Part shown: positions 40,016 through 50,920 of the stretch, piece by piece
Layout of the letters: every line of letters begins with the position of its first letter
Numbering within the stretch: position 1 is the stretch's first letter
Origin: Hanleya hanleyi
Lineage: Eukaryota > Mollusca > Polyplacophora > Lepidopleurida > Hanleyidae
DNA: 64,000 nucleotides
Direction of reading: 5' to 3'
Assembly (NCBI GenBank): GCA_036873755.1
Contig: JAVTVY010047966.1
Location: 1-64,000 of the forward strand
Position numbers and translations under genes: made by a program
The notes under the pieces: generated by a model
Told to the model about the DNA's origin: nothing
The model's input: the letters and a program-made list of their open reading frames with translations, nothing else
Database searches by the model: none

Positions 40016-42665
40016 GTAATATCTCGTCCTAAAGTTTGGGTAATATTTCTTCCTGAAGGTTGGCGAACATCCTGTCCTGCTAACCTTGGGTAAACTCTCG
40101 TAACAATGATTGGGTAATAAGGCGATGCTATCTCTCGTGACGAAGGCGAGATAATCTCTCGTCAGAAGGGTAGAGCAATATCTCTTCACAGAGATCGACT
40201 TATTACTCGTTATGAAGATGGAGTTATATCTCGTCATGAAGGTTGGGTAATATCTCGTTATGAAGGCTGGGTAATATCTCGTCACGAAGGTTAGGTAATA
40301 TCTCGTCACGAAGGTTGGGTAATATCTCGTCATGAAGGTTGGGTAATATCTCGTCATGAAGGCTGGGTAATATATCCTCATGAAGATTGGGTAATATCTC
40401 GTCACGAAGGTTGGGTAATATCTCGTCATGAAGGTTGGGTAATATATCCTCATGAAGGTTGGGTAATATCTCGTCATGAAGGCTGGGTAATATCTCGTCA
40501 CGAAGGTTGGGTAATGTCTCGTCATGAAGGTTAGGTAATATCTCGTCATGAAGGCTGGGTAATATCTCGTCATGAAGGCTGGGTAATATCTCGTCACGAA
40601 GGTTGGGTAATATCTCGTCATGAAGGTTGGGTAATATCTCGTCATGAAGGCTGGGTAATATCTCGTCACGAAGTTTGGGTAATATCTCGTCATGAAGGTT
40701 AGGTAATATCTCGTCATGAAGGCTGGGTAATATCTCGTCATGAAGGTTGAGTAATATCTCGTCATGAAGGCTGGGTAATATCTCGTCATGAAGGTTGGGT
40801 AATAACTCGTCATGAAGGTTGAGTAATATCTCGTCATGAAGGTTGAGTAATATATCGTCATGAAAGTTGGGTAATATTTCGTCATGAAGGCTGGGTAATA
40901 TCTCGTCACGAAGGTTGGGTAATATCTCGTCATGAAGGTTGGGTAATATATCCTCATGAAGGTTGGGTAATATTTCGTCATGAAGGCTGGGTAATATCTC
41001 GTCATGAAGTTTGAGTAATATCTCGTCATGAAGGTTGAGTAATATCTCGTCACGAAGGCTGGATAATATCTCGTCATGAAGGTTTGGTAATATCTCGTCA
41101 TGAAGGTTGAGTAATATCTCGTCATGAAGGTTGAGTAATATATCGTCATGAAGGTTGGGTAATATCTCGTCATGAAGGTTGAGTAATATATCGTCATGAA
41201 GGTTGAGTAATATATCGTCATGAAGGTTTGGTAATATCTCGTCATGAAGGTTGAGTAATATCTCGTCATGAAGGTTGAGTAATATCTCGTCGTGAAGGCT
41301 GGGTAATATCTCGTCATGAAGGTTGGGTAATATCTCGTCACGAAGGTTGGGTAATATCTCGTCATGAAGGCTGGGTAATATCTCGTTATGAAGGCTGGGT
41401 AATATCTCGTCATGAAGGCTGGGTAATATCTCGACATGAAGGTTGGGTAATATATCCTCATGAAGGTTGAGTAATACCTCGTCATGAAGGCTGGGTAATA
41501 TCTCGTCATGAAGGTTTGGTAATATCTCGTCATGAAGGTTGAGTAATATCTCGTCATGAAGGTTGAGTAATATATCGTCATGAAAGTTGAATAATATTTC
41601 GTCATGAAGGCTGGGTAATATCTCGTCACGAAGGTTGGGTGATATCTCGTCATGAAGGCTGGGTAATATCTCGTCACGAAGGTTGGGTAATATCTCGTCA
41701 TGAAGGCTGGGTAATATCTCGTCATGAAGGCTGGGTAATATCTCGTCATGAAGGTTGGGTAATATATCCTCATGAAGGTTGGGTAATATCTCGTCATGAA
41801 GCCTTGTTAATATCTCGTCATGAAGGTTGGGTAATATATCCTCATGAAGGTTGGGTAATATCTCGTCATGAAGGCTGGGTAATATCTCGTGACGAAGGTT
41901 AGATAATATCTCGTCATGAAGGTTAGTTAATATCTCGTCACGAAGGTTGGGTAATATCTCGTCATGAAGGCTGGGTAATATCTCGTCACGAAGGTTGGGT
42001 AATATCTCGTCATGAAGGTTTGGTAATATCTCGTCATGAAGGCTAGGTAATATCTCGTCATGAAGGTTAGATAATATCTCGTCATGAAGGTTAGGTAATA
42101 TCTCGTCACGAAGGTTGGGTAACATCTCGTCATGAAGGCTGGGTAATATCTCGTCACGAAGGTTGGGTAATATCTCGTCATGAAGGTTAGGTAATATCTC
42201 GTCACGAAGGTTAGGTAATATCTCGTCATGAAGGTTAGGTAATATCTCGTCATGAAGGCTGGGTAATATCTCGTCATGAAGGCTGGGTAATATCTCGTCA
42301 TGAAGGTTAGGTGCTATCTCGTCACGAAGGTTGGGTAATATCTCGTCATGAAGGTTAGGTAATATCTCGTCACGAAGGTTAGTTAATATCTCGTCATGAA
42401 GGTTAGGTAATATCTCGTCATGAAGGTTAGGTAATATCTCGTCATGAAGGTTAGGTAATATCTCGTCATGAAGGCTGGGTAATATCTCGTCATGAAGGCT
42501 GGGTAATATATCCTCATGAAGGTTGGGTAATATCTCGTCATGAAGGTTGGGTAATATGTCGTCATGAAGGTTGGGTAATCTCGCGTAACAATGATGGTTG
42601 TAGCTCTCGTGACGAAGGCTGGAAAATCTCTCGTCACAAAGATTGAGTAATTTATCGTCACGAAG
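40015..42665. repeat. 24-bp minisatellite, homogeneous right zone
   Basis: Roughly 100 head-to-tail units of GAAGGTTGGGTAATATCTCG plus TCAT, differing by single changes (GGTTGGG, GGCTGGG, GGTTAGG, GGTTGAG; TCAT or TCAC). As 24 is divisible by three, two overlapping minus-strand frames stay open for about 600 codons each (repeats of TRYYPTFM and of DEILPNLH). They have no start context, splice sites or unique sequence and I do not regard them as genes. Confidence 0.96.
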
Positions 42666-42954
42666 AATGGCTTATTATTCGTTATGGAGATCTAGGATTG
42701 AGTATTTCTGAACCATATACTGGATCCTAGTTGACATGATGTAATTTCTCGCCATGAAGACTTTCTGAATTCCTACTTCTTTAACTTCTTCTTAATTCTA
42801 CACGATGATTCTCTACGGGTGTCGTTTGTGTTATCAAGTAATGATACACGAATAGACATGCACACGAGGTATATATATGTACAAGGTATGTGGGAGCCAT
42901 GTTGATCTAGTTACGCATTACTATATGTTTTTTTTCTTCTTCTTGGATTTACTT

Positions 42955-43440
42955 TGTATTTTCCACGCAATCAATTGAATTGAATTTTAATTTTCTCCCT
43001 TCCTCGAATCGCTTTATTCTTTCAACATTTCCTGATAACTTTTTGCAATTCCAAAAAAAGCGATTCAGTGCAACGCGATTTAACTTCGTTTTACAGAAAA
43101 TGCAAGAAAATAAAAAAAAATCATCAAACAAGTATTTACACCACTGTGGAAATATTTTTTCAGTGGTGCAAACAGTTCCCACCGCAGTGAAAACCCATTC
43201 CCACTGTCGTGAAAATATTTTTTCCGTAGTGTAAACATTTCTGCCGTGGTGTAAACCATTCACGCAACGGTGTAAATATGATCACCGGGGTATAATATAA
43301 CACTTAATCGTTTTGGAATTGCAAAAATACCAGAAAATGTTAAAAATTATTAATTGAAGAAAAAATCTTTTAAAATAAAATCGCAGGAAAATGTAGAGCG
43401 AAACGCAAAGAAGGAAAAAATTAACAGAAACTTCAGCTGA
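42955..43440. mobile_element. inverted-repeat element with CACYGYRGTGTAAA array
   Basis: The flanks 42965-43125 and 43300-43430 are imperfect inverted copies; both carry TTGGAATTGCAAAAA or its complement and a matching AAATGTT stretch. Between them, 43131-43290 holds about seven copies of TTTACACCACTG/CAGTGGTGTAAA-like motifs in both orientations. No protein is encoded. Confidence 0.7.
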
Positions 43441-43744
43441 TTTCGTGAAAAGTACAAAGAAAATCCAGGAAACAAAAAAAAGTACTGTCCTTTTACTGTC
43501 CAAAGTATACTGATTTTAGCTTGCAAAAATTATAAAGAGTTCCCAATGAACAGATACGAAAAATCAAATCACAAAATGCTCCTCTTTGAGTGAACCACGC
43601 AGGTGTGTCTTGTGAACGGACGATACAAATATGTGATTTAGATACACGAACGAAACCACCGAACAGAAAGTATATGTAGCGTCTGTATTTTTCGTCAGGA
43701 CAAAGGTAACCGCACATGACCAGAGTCCACATTCCACAGATGTT

Positions 43745-44330
43745 TACATACAGATGACCCCTAGTTTATCTCTGACGGTCTTTCATTTCTGAATATTGAA
43801 AGTACTGGTCACATGTAGGCCTATGTATACGATATAACCATATGATACTATGAATGATTAGCTTCTAATATATGCCACACTCCATTATTCGGTGTATGCC
43901 GAAAAGTCTAGCACCGCATTAGACCTATTCTCATGGCATCAGATTAAAAATCTCCTTACTGTCAGAAATACCCTCTGATTGAACCGGGGGTCAGTACCGT
44001 GCCGCGCGCAGCGTTTTTGCACATGGCTCTCGGCCAATCAGCACCATCCGTAGCGAAGTGGGCTTAAGATGTCTCAGCTAAAGAAGACGCTTACTCTGTG
44101 CTTTTGTCAACTAGTTGAGCATCTAATTATACATTCTTCTGTAAAATAAAATCAGATGCATTTTTCATCTCTCTCGTGTGCATCTAGATACACGCTTCCT
44201 GTGTCGATAAAAAAAGATAAAGACTAACTGCGTATGTGCGCCACGTTTTCGGATCATTGTAGTCAGAGGGTGATGCACCGACAGTTTTGGAGACTACAAA
44301 CTCTGCCATTGGAAGAATGCATTGGACCAC
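43745..44330. other. intergenic, nothing recognised
   Basis: No SLC22 5' exon, no bounded repeat and no RNA gene could be made out here. Confidence 0.4.
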
Positions 44331-44871
44331 GTTAATGAAGTTGTATAGAAACAACAATTTCGGCCCCAACCCCTCTATATATTTTTCATACTCTCTTAAC
44401 AAGAAAAGCAAAATAGAAAGTGAAACTGGCTGAAACTTGCCACAGTATATCTTGGGCTCAAGCCATACGGACAAAAAATGTAAACAAAAAAACAAAACAA
44501 AAACAATAAAAATAAAAAAGACCACTTTGATGACTTCACATTCACGTCATTGATGCCATTTTCTTCGAAACACTGCGCAGTAATTGAGAAAATAATCATC
44601 TCGTGTGAAGTAAATTAATTTTGGGCATTTTAATACGTACAAAGGCAAAACGTTTGAAGAAAATAGACGAAAACGCAACTTTTGAGTCACACCCTCATGG
44701 CCGCCATTTTGATTTCTCCCATCATCTTCTGCTCAAAGGGATATGCAAGTAGGCTCAAAATAACTCCAATAGTAGAAGTTACAAATCCGAGGTGTCAGCT
44801 CTGAATTGTAGAAAGTTTGCTAGGGGCAGGGATAGACCCCCCACCAGGCTTGGTAGGGTTAAAGTACTTGA
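44330..44871 (+). mobile_element. dispersed family A, copy 4
   Basis: Carries the family modules in order, with an insertion of CAAAAACAATAAAAATAAAA-type sequence: CTCTTAACAAG, GGGCTCAAGCCATACG, ACTTTGATGAC, TGGCCGCCATTTTGATTT, CATCATCTTCTGCTC, and the terminal repeat CCAGGCTTGGTAGGGTT. The left end is degraded. Confidence 0.72.
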
Positions 44872-45628
44872 TTGGTCAATTTATATTTTAAAAAATAAAT
44901 CGGAGATTTTCGGTGGCTGCTGGAGAAAATGGAAGAAAATTTAGCCAGTTTCTTTACACAGTTTCTGTAAAGCTTCACTGAAAAAAAAAACTACTCCACC
45001 ATGTTGGGTTTTAGTACAATAACTTGGCAAATTGGAAAGCGCTGATCGATTCAGCACCTTATTGTGGACGTTGGGCTGTGTATACTGACGAGATTCCTTC
45101 TGACAAGTGTCAATCATAGATTGTCTGACATGGGTATGGTCCTGAAGCCTGATGACGTAGGCCCCCTACATTCATGGCAATAAAATACCACTTCTATCCC
45201 TTGATGCCATGCAGGCCCCCAACATCCATGGCAATTAAATGACAGGTGAGCATCGTTATACAAGTCAATTAGCCGGTCACCCCCTTAGTGTAACATGACA
45301 TCAATTTAATTGCCAGCACGAGGTCCCCGAGCTAAGCAGGCACAGTCTGAAGAGCAAGCTTTAATTTGGTGTATCGGGTTACATATAGGCCTTCACGCCT
45401 TGCGGGACATGTACTTTGCGTTGATAATGACAATTTAATTGGTTTCGTGTTACACAATCCATGTTAGATTTCTGGATGAGTGTTCACGTGTCATACAGAT
45501 GAATGGAAATACAATTCATCACTTGACTAAGAGATATATAATACGTCATCAGGGTATGGGACCATTGGACATCAACAGGGTCTTCAAGTTGCTCTTAATT
45601 CAAAATAATATTGTGATGTTGCCCCCAG

Positions 45629-46060
45629 ATTCCTGGATGAATCCTTACGATGGTTATTCGCGAACGAAAAAATCGATGAAGCCAGAAAGATTATCGGGAA
45701 AGCCATCAAGCTCAACAAGGTGGATGCTGGCCAAGTCAATGCAAAGACCGAAATATGTATTCAGGAAACGGAAGAGGAATTACATGTTGATGAGGCCAGA
45801 TTAAAGGATCGAGAAAGTGGGATGCTTGACGTCGACAGTAGTAGGATAAATGGGAAATCTGGTGACGGAAAGACTGAAATCAACACACTCTCCAAATCGG
45901 TTAATAACAAGGTCGTGACCTTCGAAGATAATACTAATATGACGGGGAAAGATGAACGCAAGCGTGCTGAGAAGTCGGAGACCGGTTCACAGACAACACT
46001 TTGGGACATTATGAAAATCCGGAGACTTCGTATTACTACCTTCATCATGTTCTTTTCCTG
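45629..46060 (+). CDS. SLC22 A exon: ESPRWL element and long central loop
   Basis: Acceptor GCCCCCAG; the first base completes a codon from a missing exon. The extended loop (TEEELHVDEARLKDRE to KSETGSQTTLW) is longer than in typical family members. It ends FFSW in phase 2 before gtgagt. Confidence 0.9.
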
Positions 46061-49000
46061 GTGAGTACCGATAAAGAAATCTTCAGGTCGGTCATGCCTT
46101 TAATCAGTATGTACAGGCAGCCATCGTCCATGAATATATGCCAGGGTATCGGCCTGTGAAGTCATCAGTTTGCTTATAAACAGGCCTAGAAATCTCTAGA
46201 TGCTGGTTTGACTCTTATCTCAAAGTCATTTAGTAACTTATACTCGTTGATGTGTTTGAGGCAGTACTTACGGAATTTACCGAATATGTTAGACATGGAA
46301 GTACCGATAGTTAAGTTGACATGCTGGGTCGTGGTTTCCTCCAAACATAGGACTATTTACGACACATTTCTTCTGAATCAGACCCGTTGGATGACGTATA
46401 ACATAGCCATTTTTGCGAGACAATGGGGTGGGTGAGGGGGAAGTTAATGTCACTCTCAAGTTTATTTCACTCATATGGTAGAGGAAGCTGGAGTACCCGG
46501 AGATAACCACTTCCCGTCGACAAGTAACTGGCAAACTTTCAAACATGTATCAGCTGGGCTCAAACCCGTGCCAGTTCAGTGGTGCGAAGATAACGATCAT
46601 TGGTGAAGCGCTTTAGATCACACGGACACAGAGGGCCCCTGCGACAGAAGGTCACCGTGATTGCTTGATATGTATGCTTATACCTTTTTTTGTAGGACGG
46701 TCAATGCTTTGACATCCTTCGGTCTTTCCCTGACAGCAGCCAAACTGGCCGGTGACAGGTTTCTCAACTCATTCCTGGTCAGCGTTGTTCCAATACCCGC
46801 TGGTATCGTCTCCTATTACACTATGGTTAGGTAATACTGTACTAAGATTTATGGGGAACGATGAATACTTGCTGGTCCATGAACAGAATAAATTGGCCAA
46901 ATTGCTTATGTGCATTGTCAGCCCAGATAGAATATATATGTATTTCGAGTTTAGCTTCTTTGATCAGCAGCATAATACAGAATTTCTGAGTAAAATTGTT
47001 TTTCGATGAGTGGACCCCCTTATACACTATAAGAATAATATTTTAACAGTGGACAAGTACCATCAGTATCTATATTCCTGATTGTATATATTATGTTATA
47101 TAGTGTCCAGGGTTATATACTAAAGTTGCGAGAAACAATTCGTTTCAGGTTTGGTAGAAGGAAGACTTGTATATTTTTTCATGCTATGGCCGGAATTTTC
47201 CTACTCGCCACGGTGTTGTTGAATACATTTCTTGGTATGTCACACTACATAATATAAACTGTTCTTTCCGGTGGCCCTCCAGAGATAATAATGAACAAAT
47301 CACATGCAATATTATATAATATACACAACAGAATAGAATATATACAGGTGTATGTATAGAGTTGACAATGGGTAAATGATACGGCTGTGACATTAGTAAT
47401 GATACTAAACATCTGTATTTTGCCCCCTGATTATGTTCTCAAGTCTGTACCTGAAAGCAGGTTCTACCTATTTTCCCCATTAACCTTGGAATTATTCAAA
47501 CAATTTTGAATTTTTAAAAACTCTTCTTTTCTGACGATGAAATTTGAGGAAAGAAAATGGCTAAATACATGTAAGGAAACTCCGAGAGGTTTCGGGACCG
47601 AAAATTTCTTCGTTACGGAAAAATAGCGATAGACGACAAATTTCGTGAAATTTTTTATCGATTGTGTTGAAATGTCATAGGTGCTGGATGATATGTTGAA
47701 ATTAAGCTAATGTGTTCGGTCTTTCGATTGGTTGAACGATTTGACGGTCACCATGGATGAAGTCATTATCACAAACTTCCTAACATCTAAAGCAATCACT
47801 GCGAAACTTGACGTATATGACCGATGTCCTTGACCATTCCAACTTCACATCAAAACTACAATGGCTAACACAGACCAGTAAGTGCGATCTCGCATTTGAT
47901 CTACTAATTTCGTTCATTAATTCAGTAACATTTACTCAACTCATCATTTCCATTCAGGTGATTCTGTTTCCGGTGTAGTTGTGGGTTTCACTATGGTCGG
48001 CCGGTTTGCCATTTCCGCATCTTGGGGAACGCTGTTCCAATACACGCCGGAGCTGTACCCTACCAACCTCAGGTACAGTACGGGGTTTAAGGGAACAGAA
48101 CTACCAGCTGCAGGGGGTTGTGAAGGTGTTACAACCTGAATCCAAAGTTCATACATGCTGATGTTCTTCCACTGTAACTATTAACCCGAGATATCTGTCA
48201 TCTGATTTAATGACAATGCTGCACATTATTGAGGAAACAAAGAAGAACCTGTGTGCTAACTGATCCGTGACTTCAACTGATCAGCTACTGGGTTGTACAT
48301 ATTCACTTTGCCCTATCTGTTAACCCTGGGGAGTTTTTGAACTGGTGATAACTGGCATACTTTTATACATATGTATTATATCCCCCAGTATTAAAAGAAA
48401 GTGTCATTATGCTTACAATACCGTACAATTTGGAAAATATTACATGAATATGTCGGCTATCGCCAGTTCAAAATAATCTCCTGCATTATTAGATAGGGCA
48501 AGGTGAAATTATACAACCACGGGTCAGTGAACAGACAGGCTCTTATTTGTACTCTCGAAAATGTGCAACTGAGTCACTCTCATCCCCAAAGAGCGATGAT
48601 GCCCGCATGAGTATATATATGGATTGATGCGCTGATCCCTGATGAGGATTTGCTGGAGGCTACCAGATGTCAATCTACACTTTGAAACGTCTGAATTCTT
48701 GTGAAGAATGTGCTTACTGTCTCACATGCGACCCATGTAAATTAATATATATATTTGTTTCCATCTTCAGGAGCCTAGGTTTAGGCATATCTTCGTCTTC
48801 AGCCAGAGTTGGAGGAATGCTTGCACCGTTTGCCAACGTTGTAGTAAGTAACTTATTCTTACGCAAATATTCAAAATGTATAACTGTACATGTGGGGCTT
48901 GTATTATCGGTTTCTTTTTGCATGGAGTTCGATGTATATTCCGATGTATTTTAATATTCATTAAGAACATTAGAATTGACATTAACATTTCTCTATAATG

Positions 49001-50168
49001 TAGAAAATATTAAATGCTAATCGGCCTGATTCCAACCATTGCACCAATACAGGCTTAGAGCGGGGTTGTATATGACTGACCAACCTTGGAAAGGAACTGG
49101 TGTGGTTTACTGACGTTTTTGCCCTCCTCAGGTGCGGCTTGGGGTGCAAATTGAGATATCGCTTACAAAGAAATTTTTCAGTTAGTTTATAGTATATTAT
49201 TTTTTCGTATGGTCCGAGGATTTTTCAGGCCCTGTGTATTAGGGTTTTGAATTCCTAACAACAGCTTTAAATAATAATGTAATCGTCGCTATATAGCTGG
49301 AATATTGCTGAACGCGACGTTAAACCTTAATTCTCTATCTCTCTTTCCCTTTAAATAATGTATTTGTGCGATATTTACCAGTATTTGTGCGATATTTACC
49401 AGTATTTGTGCGATATTTACCAGCTCCTTTTCCTCTCTGTAAACATATGAAAACAATCAATATGAAATCGTTCTATTTTTGGCAACTATAACCATCGGCA
49501 TGACCAATATTTCGGGGTAAAGTTTATCTTTGTTCTGGGATAGCTTCTCATGTTTACAGAGAGAAAGGGTGCTCTTTGTACTCTGAAATAGACGATTTTG
49601 CACAAATACACTACTGCAAGATGTTGTTATCCAAAGACCATAAGACCCAAAGAAGGGAAAATACCCAGGCCATATACGACAACATAGTATGCTTTAAGCG
49701 CTGAAAAGTTTCTTTCTTACGCGATATTTGATTTTGGCACTCAAAAGCGCACCTCATAGGTATCAAAACCTGACTAAACCGCACAGGTCCGAGTTTTCTA
49801 AATTGTTGAAAAATAAAATTTCTGCTCAAAATACATCCTCTGTATTTTCCGCGAAAAGGGTTGTTTTTGGCGATGGGCGCTTTTACGTGGAATTTATGTC
49901 ATTGGTTAATTCAAAATTCTACCATGAAATTGATGTAAAGGCCCATTCACATAATTTATTGTGTGTGGTTTTTTTGCAGATCGACTATTTGCCGTGGCTG
50001 CCAGGAACTGTTTACGGATCTTCGTGTATCGTTGTCTGTTTTCTTGTTATCTTTCTACCGGAAACTTTCAAGAAGGAGTTACCACAAACTTTGGACGAGA
50101 TCAAAGAATGGAATATCAACGTGAAACAGCCAACGAAAAACTTCAAAGAGGAAGTCACAAAACTGTAA
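45629..50168 (+). CDS. SLC22-family transporter gene A, C-terminal half, six exons
   Basis: Organic cation/anion transporter-like (major facilitator superfamily), plasma membrane. Exons are 45629-46060, 46696-46830, 47149-47234, 47958-48072, 48771-48843 and 49980-50168, with all phases joining, 342 residues plus TAA. It opens with FLDESLRWLFANEKIDEARK, the SLC22 ESPRWL element before the central loop. The first exon also encodes an unusually long, charged, Lys/Glu-rich loop of about 90 residues. Then come helices 7-12 with GLSLTAAKLAGD, the RFGRRK loop, AELYPT-like PELYPTNLR, LGLGISSSSARVGGMLAP and LPETFKKELPQTLDE. Exons for the first six helices, expected upstream, were not found down to 34.6 kb. 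A polyadenylation signal lies 10 bases after the stop. Confidence 0.92.
46430..46640 (-). mobile_element. tRNA-derived SINE in an SLC22 A intron
   Basis: Read on the minus strand it starts GGGGCCCTCTGTGTCCGTGT, has a B-box-like GGGTTTGAGCCC at 46557-46568, and then the body words TCTCCGGGTACTCC and CTTCCTCTACCA seen in many invertebrate SINEs. No intact A box was found. Confidence 0.6.
46696..46830 (+). CDS. SLC22 A exon: helices 7-8
   Basis: After TTTTTGTAG. Encodes TVNALTSFGLSLTAAKLAGD, then FLNSFLVSVVPIPAGIVSYY. Ends in phase 2. Confidence 0.9.
47149..47234 (+). CDS. SLC22 A exon: RFGRRK loop and helix 9
   Basis: Encodes RFGRRKTCIFFHAMAGIFLL, the second of the two G-R-R/K loops typical of the major facilitator superfamily. 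86 bases, phases 2 to 1. Confidence 0.9.
47958..48072 (+). CDS. SLC22 A exon: helix 10 and PELYPT
   Basis: Encodes GFTMVGRFAISASWGTLFQY, then TPELYPTNLR. ELYPT is a near-invariant SLC22 motif. Confidence 0.91.
48771..48843 (+). CDS. SLC22 A exon: helix 11
   Basis: Encodes SLGLGISSSSARVGGMLAPF, then ANVV. 73 bases, ends phase 0 before gtaagt. Confidence 0.9.
49289..49335 (+). mobile_element. SINE tail fragment of gastropod type
   Basis: CGCTATATAGCTGGAATATT, GCTGAACGCGACGTTAAACC and then CTCTATCTCTC. This tail is widespread in gastropod genomes (abalone, limpets), which supports the taxonomic guess. The tRNA head is missing. Confidence 0.6.
49360..49608. mobile_element. inverted-repeat element with triplicated end
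   Basis: The left end has three 21-bp units of TATTTGTGCGATATTTACCA (49361-49423). The right end is GATTTTGCACAAATAC. Inside, CTCTCTGTAAACAT and ATGTTTACAGAGAG pair as an inner inverted repeat. Confidence 0.7.
49980..50168 (+). CDS. SLC22 A last exon: helix 12 and cytoplasmic tail
   Basis: After GTTTTTTTGCAG. Encodes SSCIVVCFLVIFLPETFKKE, LPQTLDEIKEWN and a Lys-rich tail to TAA. LPET...LP.T is the family's C-terminal signature. Confidence 0.91.
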   Translation: MDYLPWLPGTVYGSSCIVVCFLVIFLPETFKKELPQTLDEIKEWNINVKQPTKNFKEEVTKL

Positions 50169-50177
50169 TGAGCATAG

Positions 50178-50188
50178 AATAAATAAAA
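50178..50188 (+). promoter_or_regulatory. polyadenylation signal of SLC22 gene A
   Basis: Two overlapping AATAAA hexamers (AATAAATAAAA) start 10 bases after the stop codon, implying a very short 3' UTR. Confidence 0.6.
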
Positions 50189-50540
50189 TAAGTTTAAAAA
50201 AAATGGCATGGTGTTGATCACGATATTCTTATGAGGGAAGGCTTTTACTGGCTAAGCGACGGGTGTTATCATGTTGTCGTGTTTTTTTTCAATGACGGAT
50301 GTTGTCATTGCGAACTATATATTTCAAATATGTTTAACCTTTTTCTTTAGCAAAATTCAGACGAACTGGGAGTTGGTTGCGTCTTGATAGACAGAAATTG
50401 AATATAGGGTAAGGGGTATTGATTTGATGGAGGGAGTTGGGTGGTGGTGGTCTTGACGATAGTTACAATACTCCTGCGATGTTGTCCATGTTTTATTTGT
50501 TTTGTTTTTCCACAGAGATTTTTTGTTAGACCATACCAAT

Positions 50541-50640
50541 TTTCTGGACTAGAATTCGTGCTCTACTAAGTTAGTGTAATCCCAAATAACGAAAATACTG
50601 TTATATGGTCACTTTCTAAATGACCAAAAATCTTTTCCTA
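50541..50640 (+). repeat. SINE tail, uninterrupted copy
   Basis: CTAAGTTAGTGTAATCCCAA, ATAACGAAAATACTGTTAT, then AAATGACCAAAAATCTTTTC. This is the intact relative of the tail that begins at 50838 and resumes at 52852. Confidence 0.75.
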
Positions 50641-50737
50641 TGTATTCAGCTGTGAGAGCTGTGTCATTACGACCATCCGAGGGGTACTGTATGTTCGCTG
50701 TCAGGACTAGCGGTGTGCTGCCTCCTATTTTTGTGGA

Positions 50738-50907
50738 AGGCCCGTTGGTCAAGTGGTTTAGATCGCGGACATATAGTTCTGGCGATTAGGTGTATTACTC
50801 TGGGGGTAGCTGGTTCGAACCCCGCTCGGGACTCGATCAATTTTCTGCACAAGAATCCGTGCTATACTAAGTTATAGTGTAATCCCAAATAACGAAAATA
50901 CTGTTAT
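50738..50907 (+). mobile_element. tRNA-derived SINE, head plus tail
   Basis: A tRNA-like head carries A box TGGTCAAGTGG (50746-50756) and B box GGTTCGAACCC (50812-50822), 55 bp apart, starting GGCCCGTTGG and ending CTCGGGACT. A tail with CTAAGTTATAGTGTAATCCC follows. The elongated, non-foldable anticodon arm argues against a working tRNA gene. Confidence 0.8.
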
Positions 50908-50920
50908 TCAATCACCTCCC

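Noticed and set aside
40001..42125. 598- and 633-codon minus-strand frames as genes for repetitive proteins
   Set aside because: Both consist only of the 24-bp tandem unit, overlap each other in different frames, and have no unique sequence, start context or splice sites. Recorded as minisatellite.
25150..42665. CRISPR array
   Set aside because: Direct repeats are contiguous without unique spacers of constant length, and the DNA is eukaryotic (introns, LINEs, SINEs).
42700..45628. N-terminal exons of SLC22 gene A
   Set aside because: I looked for the WDLVCD, DKFGRKR-like and extracellular-loop segments on the plus strand and found none, so no exon is claimed.
50738..50832. A functional tRNA gene
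   Set aside because: A and B boxes are present, but the segment between them does not fold into D and anticodon arms, and a SINE tail follows.
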